This document shows positions 63,072-64,000 of a stretch of DNA of 64,000 nt, one piece after another. The stretch's first letter is position 1, and the number at the start of each line of letters is the position of its first letter. The stretch lies in NCBI RefSeq assembly GCF_009906855.1, contig NZ_CP047650.1, positions 2,852,001-2,916,000 on the forward strand. The letters run 5' to 3'. The notes under the pieces are model-generated. The model made no database searches and was not told the origin of the DNA. It saw only the letters and a program-made list of their open reading frames with translations. Source of the DNA: Xylophilus rhododendri. GTDB taxonomy: Bacteria; Pseudomonadota; Gammaproteobacteria; Burkholderiales; Burkholderiaceae_C. A program made the position numbers and the translations under genes.

Positions 63072-64000
63072 ATTTCCGGACAACTCGTCCGGTCCGGTCC
63101 GCATGTCGGACGTCGCCCGTGTCGCGGGTGTCGCGCGCGTGACTGTGTCGCGCGTATTGAGCAATCCCGCCAGCGTCGCGCCGGCCACCCGTGCCGCGGT
63201 GCAGGAAGCGATCGCCAAGCTCGGCTATGTGCCCAACCTCAACGCCGGCACGCTGGCGTCGAGCCGCTCGCGCATCGTCGGCTGCATCGTGCCCACGCTG
63301 TCGAACGCCTGGTTCGCGGAAACCATAGACGGCCTGTCCGAGGTGCTGGCAGACGCCGGCTACCAGCTGCTGCTGGGCCAGTCCGGCTACAACGCGAGCG
63401 GCGAAGAACGCCTGGTGGACACCTTCCTCGGCCGCCGGGTGGACGCCATGGTGCTCACCGGCTCTGAACGCTCCGATGCGGTGCGCCATCGTCTGGCCGC
63501 CGCCGGCATTCCGGTGGTCGAGACCTGGGACCTGGGCCTGGAGCCGCTGGACATGGCCGTGGGCTTTTCCAACTACGCCGTGGGCGAGGCCGCGGCCGAG
63601 CACCTGCTGGCGCGCGGCTGCCGCTTCCCCGCCTACATCGGCGTGCAGGAGCCGCGCGCCTGCAAGCGGCTGGACGGCTTCACCGCCACCCTGGCGCGCC
63701 ACGGCATGACGCCGATTTCGGTGGTGTCCGGCCCGCCGCCGTCGAGCTTCGACAGCGGCGCCCTGGCCCTGCACGAACTGCTGAGCCTGGATGCGCGCAT
63801 CGACGGCATCTTCTGCAGCAACGACACCCTGGCCGCGGCGGCGCTGTTCGAATGCCACCGCCAGGGCTGGGCGGTGCCGGACAAGATCGCCGTGGTCGGT
63901 TTCTCGGACCAGCCGCTGGCCGCCGCCATCGTGCCTTCGCTCACCAGCGTGCAGATCCGCTCGCGTGAACTGGGCGCAGAGGCCGGCCGCATGCTGCTGC
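63058..64000 (+). CDS. Second LacI-family regulator (partial, runs off the window)
   Basis: A GntR/LacI-type regulator, open to the last base. GTG 63058 overlaps the previous stop; an ATG at 63103 directly precedes the SDVARVAGVARVTVSRVLSN helix-turn-helix. It continues with LGYVPNLNAGTLASSRSRIVG, VVETWDLGLEPLDMAVGFSN and IFCSNDTLAAAALFECHRQGW. It aligns with the preceding gene along its whole visible length, so the two are paralogues from a tandem duplication. About 314 codons are in view, and the C-terminal end is missing. Confidence 0.88.
   Translation, partial: MKAPEFPDNSSGPVRMSDVARVAGVARVTVSRVLSNPASVAPATRAAVQEAIAKLGYVPNLNAGTLASSRSRIVGCIVPTLSNAWFAETIDGLSEVLADAGYQLLLGQSGYNASGEERLVDTFLGRRVDAMVLTGSERSDAVRHRLAAAGIPVVETWDLGLEPLDMAVGFSNYAVGEAAAEHLLARGCRFPAYIGVQEPRACKRLDGFTATLARHGMTPISVVSGPPPSSFDSGALALHELLSLDARIDGIFCSNDTLAAAALFECHRQGWAVPDKIAVVGFSDQPLAAAIVPSLTSVQIRSRELGAEAGRMLL

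Overview
The window is high-GC DNA from a betaproteobacterium, most likely Burkholderiales in or near the Comamonadaceae. The indications are the mnmG-rsmG-parA-hydrolase-parB gene order, tripartite-tricarboxylate (Bug) receptors without their membrane partners, a PEP-CTERM protein, and many LysR and two-component genes. The species cannot be fixed from sequence reading alone. Most of the window is chromosomal core and metabolic DNA. AT-richer accessory patches lie near 14.3-15.3, 35.8-36.2, 60.0-60.2 and 61.7-62.0 kb.

Layout. 0-1.7 kb: end of clsB and ybhN (envelope lipids). 1.7-4.6 kb: an SOS-type operon, with a perfect LexA box in front of a radical-SAM DNA repair protein and a DUF4130-UdgX fusion. 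4.6-6.8 kb: a TraB/GumN protein and a class A beta-lactamase, flanked by two homologous oriC-like modules with identical internal spacing of DnaA boxes and DnaA-trio repeats. 6.8-14.3 kb: LysR-controlled catabolic genes (two Bug receptors, an enolase-superfamily dehydratase, an HMG-CoA-lyase-like enzyme, a CaiB CoA-transferase). 14.3-15.3 kb: an orphan HipB-like repressor with three spaced operators, and an unknown gene. 15.3-22.7 kb: metallophosphoesterase, an MFS pump and an EmrA-EmrB-NodT tripartite pump. 22.7-28.1 kb: CopA copper ATPase behind a MerR-type promoter, a chemoreceptor and an AsmA protein. 28.2-36.9 kb: CysB-like regulator, D-lactate dehydrogenase-like flavoprotein, and a signalling region (membrane methyltransferase, hybrid kinase, LytS-like pseudokinase, EAL protein, LytTR regulator) with a divergent RES/DUF2384 toxin-antitoxin pair.

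36.9-42.7 kb is the segregation and tRNA-modification block: parB, hydrolase, parA, rsmG and mnmG, with three perfect parS sites inside rsmG and mnmG. mnmG carries a one-base frameshift at a G run next to a parS site. A Phd/PIN toxin-antitoxin pair with a perfect operator overlaps the mnmG start. 42.7-48.2 kb: transglutaminase, two small proteins, a glutathione transferase with a polyglutamine tail, an SbmA/YddA-like ABC transporter and an old yellow enzyme. 48.1-51.3 kb: a two-gene unit of unknown function with an 893-residue protein. 51.4-59.4 kb: a two-component system divergent from a czcCBA-type heavy-metal RND pump. 59.4-64 kb: small unknowns, a PEP-CTERM protein, YghU, and two tandem LacI-family paralogues behind LacI-type operators; the second runs off the window.

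The most notable observations are the duplicated origin-like module, which lies within about 36 kb of the parS sites, the LexA-controlled radical SAM/UdgX operon, the apparent mnmG frameshift, the degenerate RES toxin with a 58-residue antitoxin, and the LytS-like pseudokinase.
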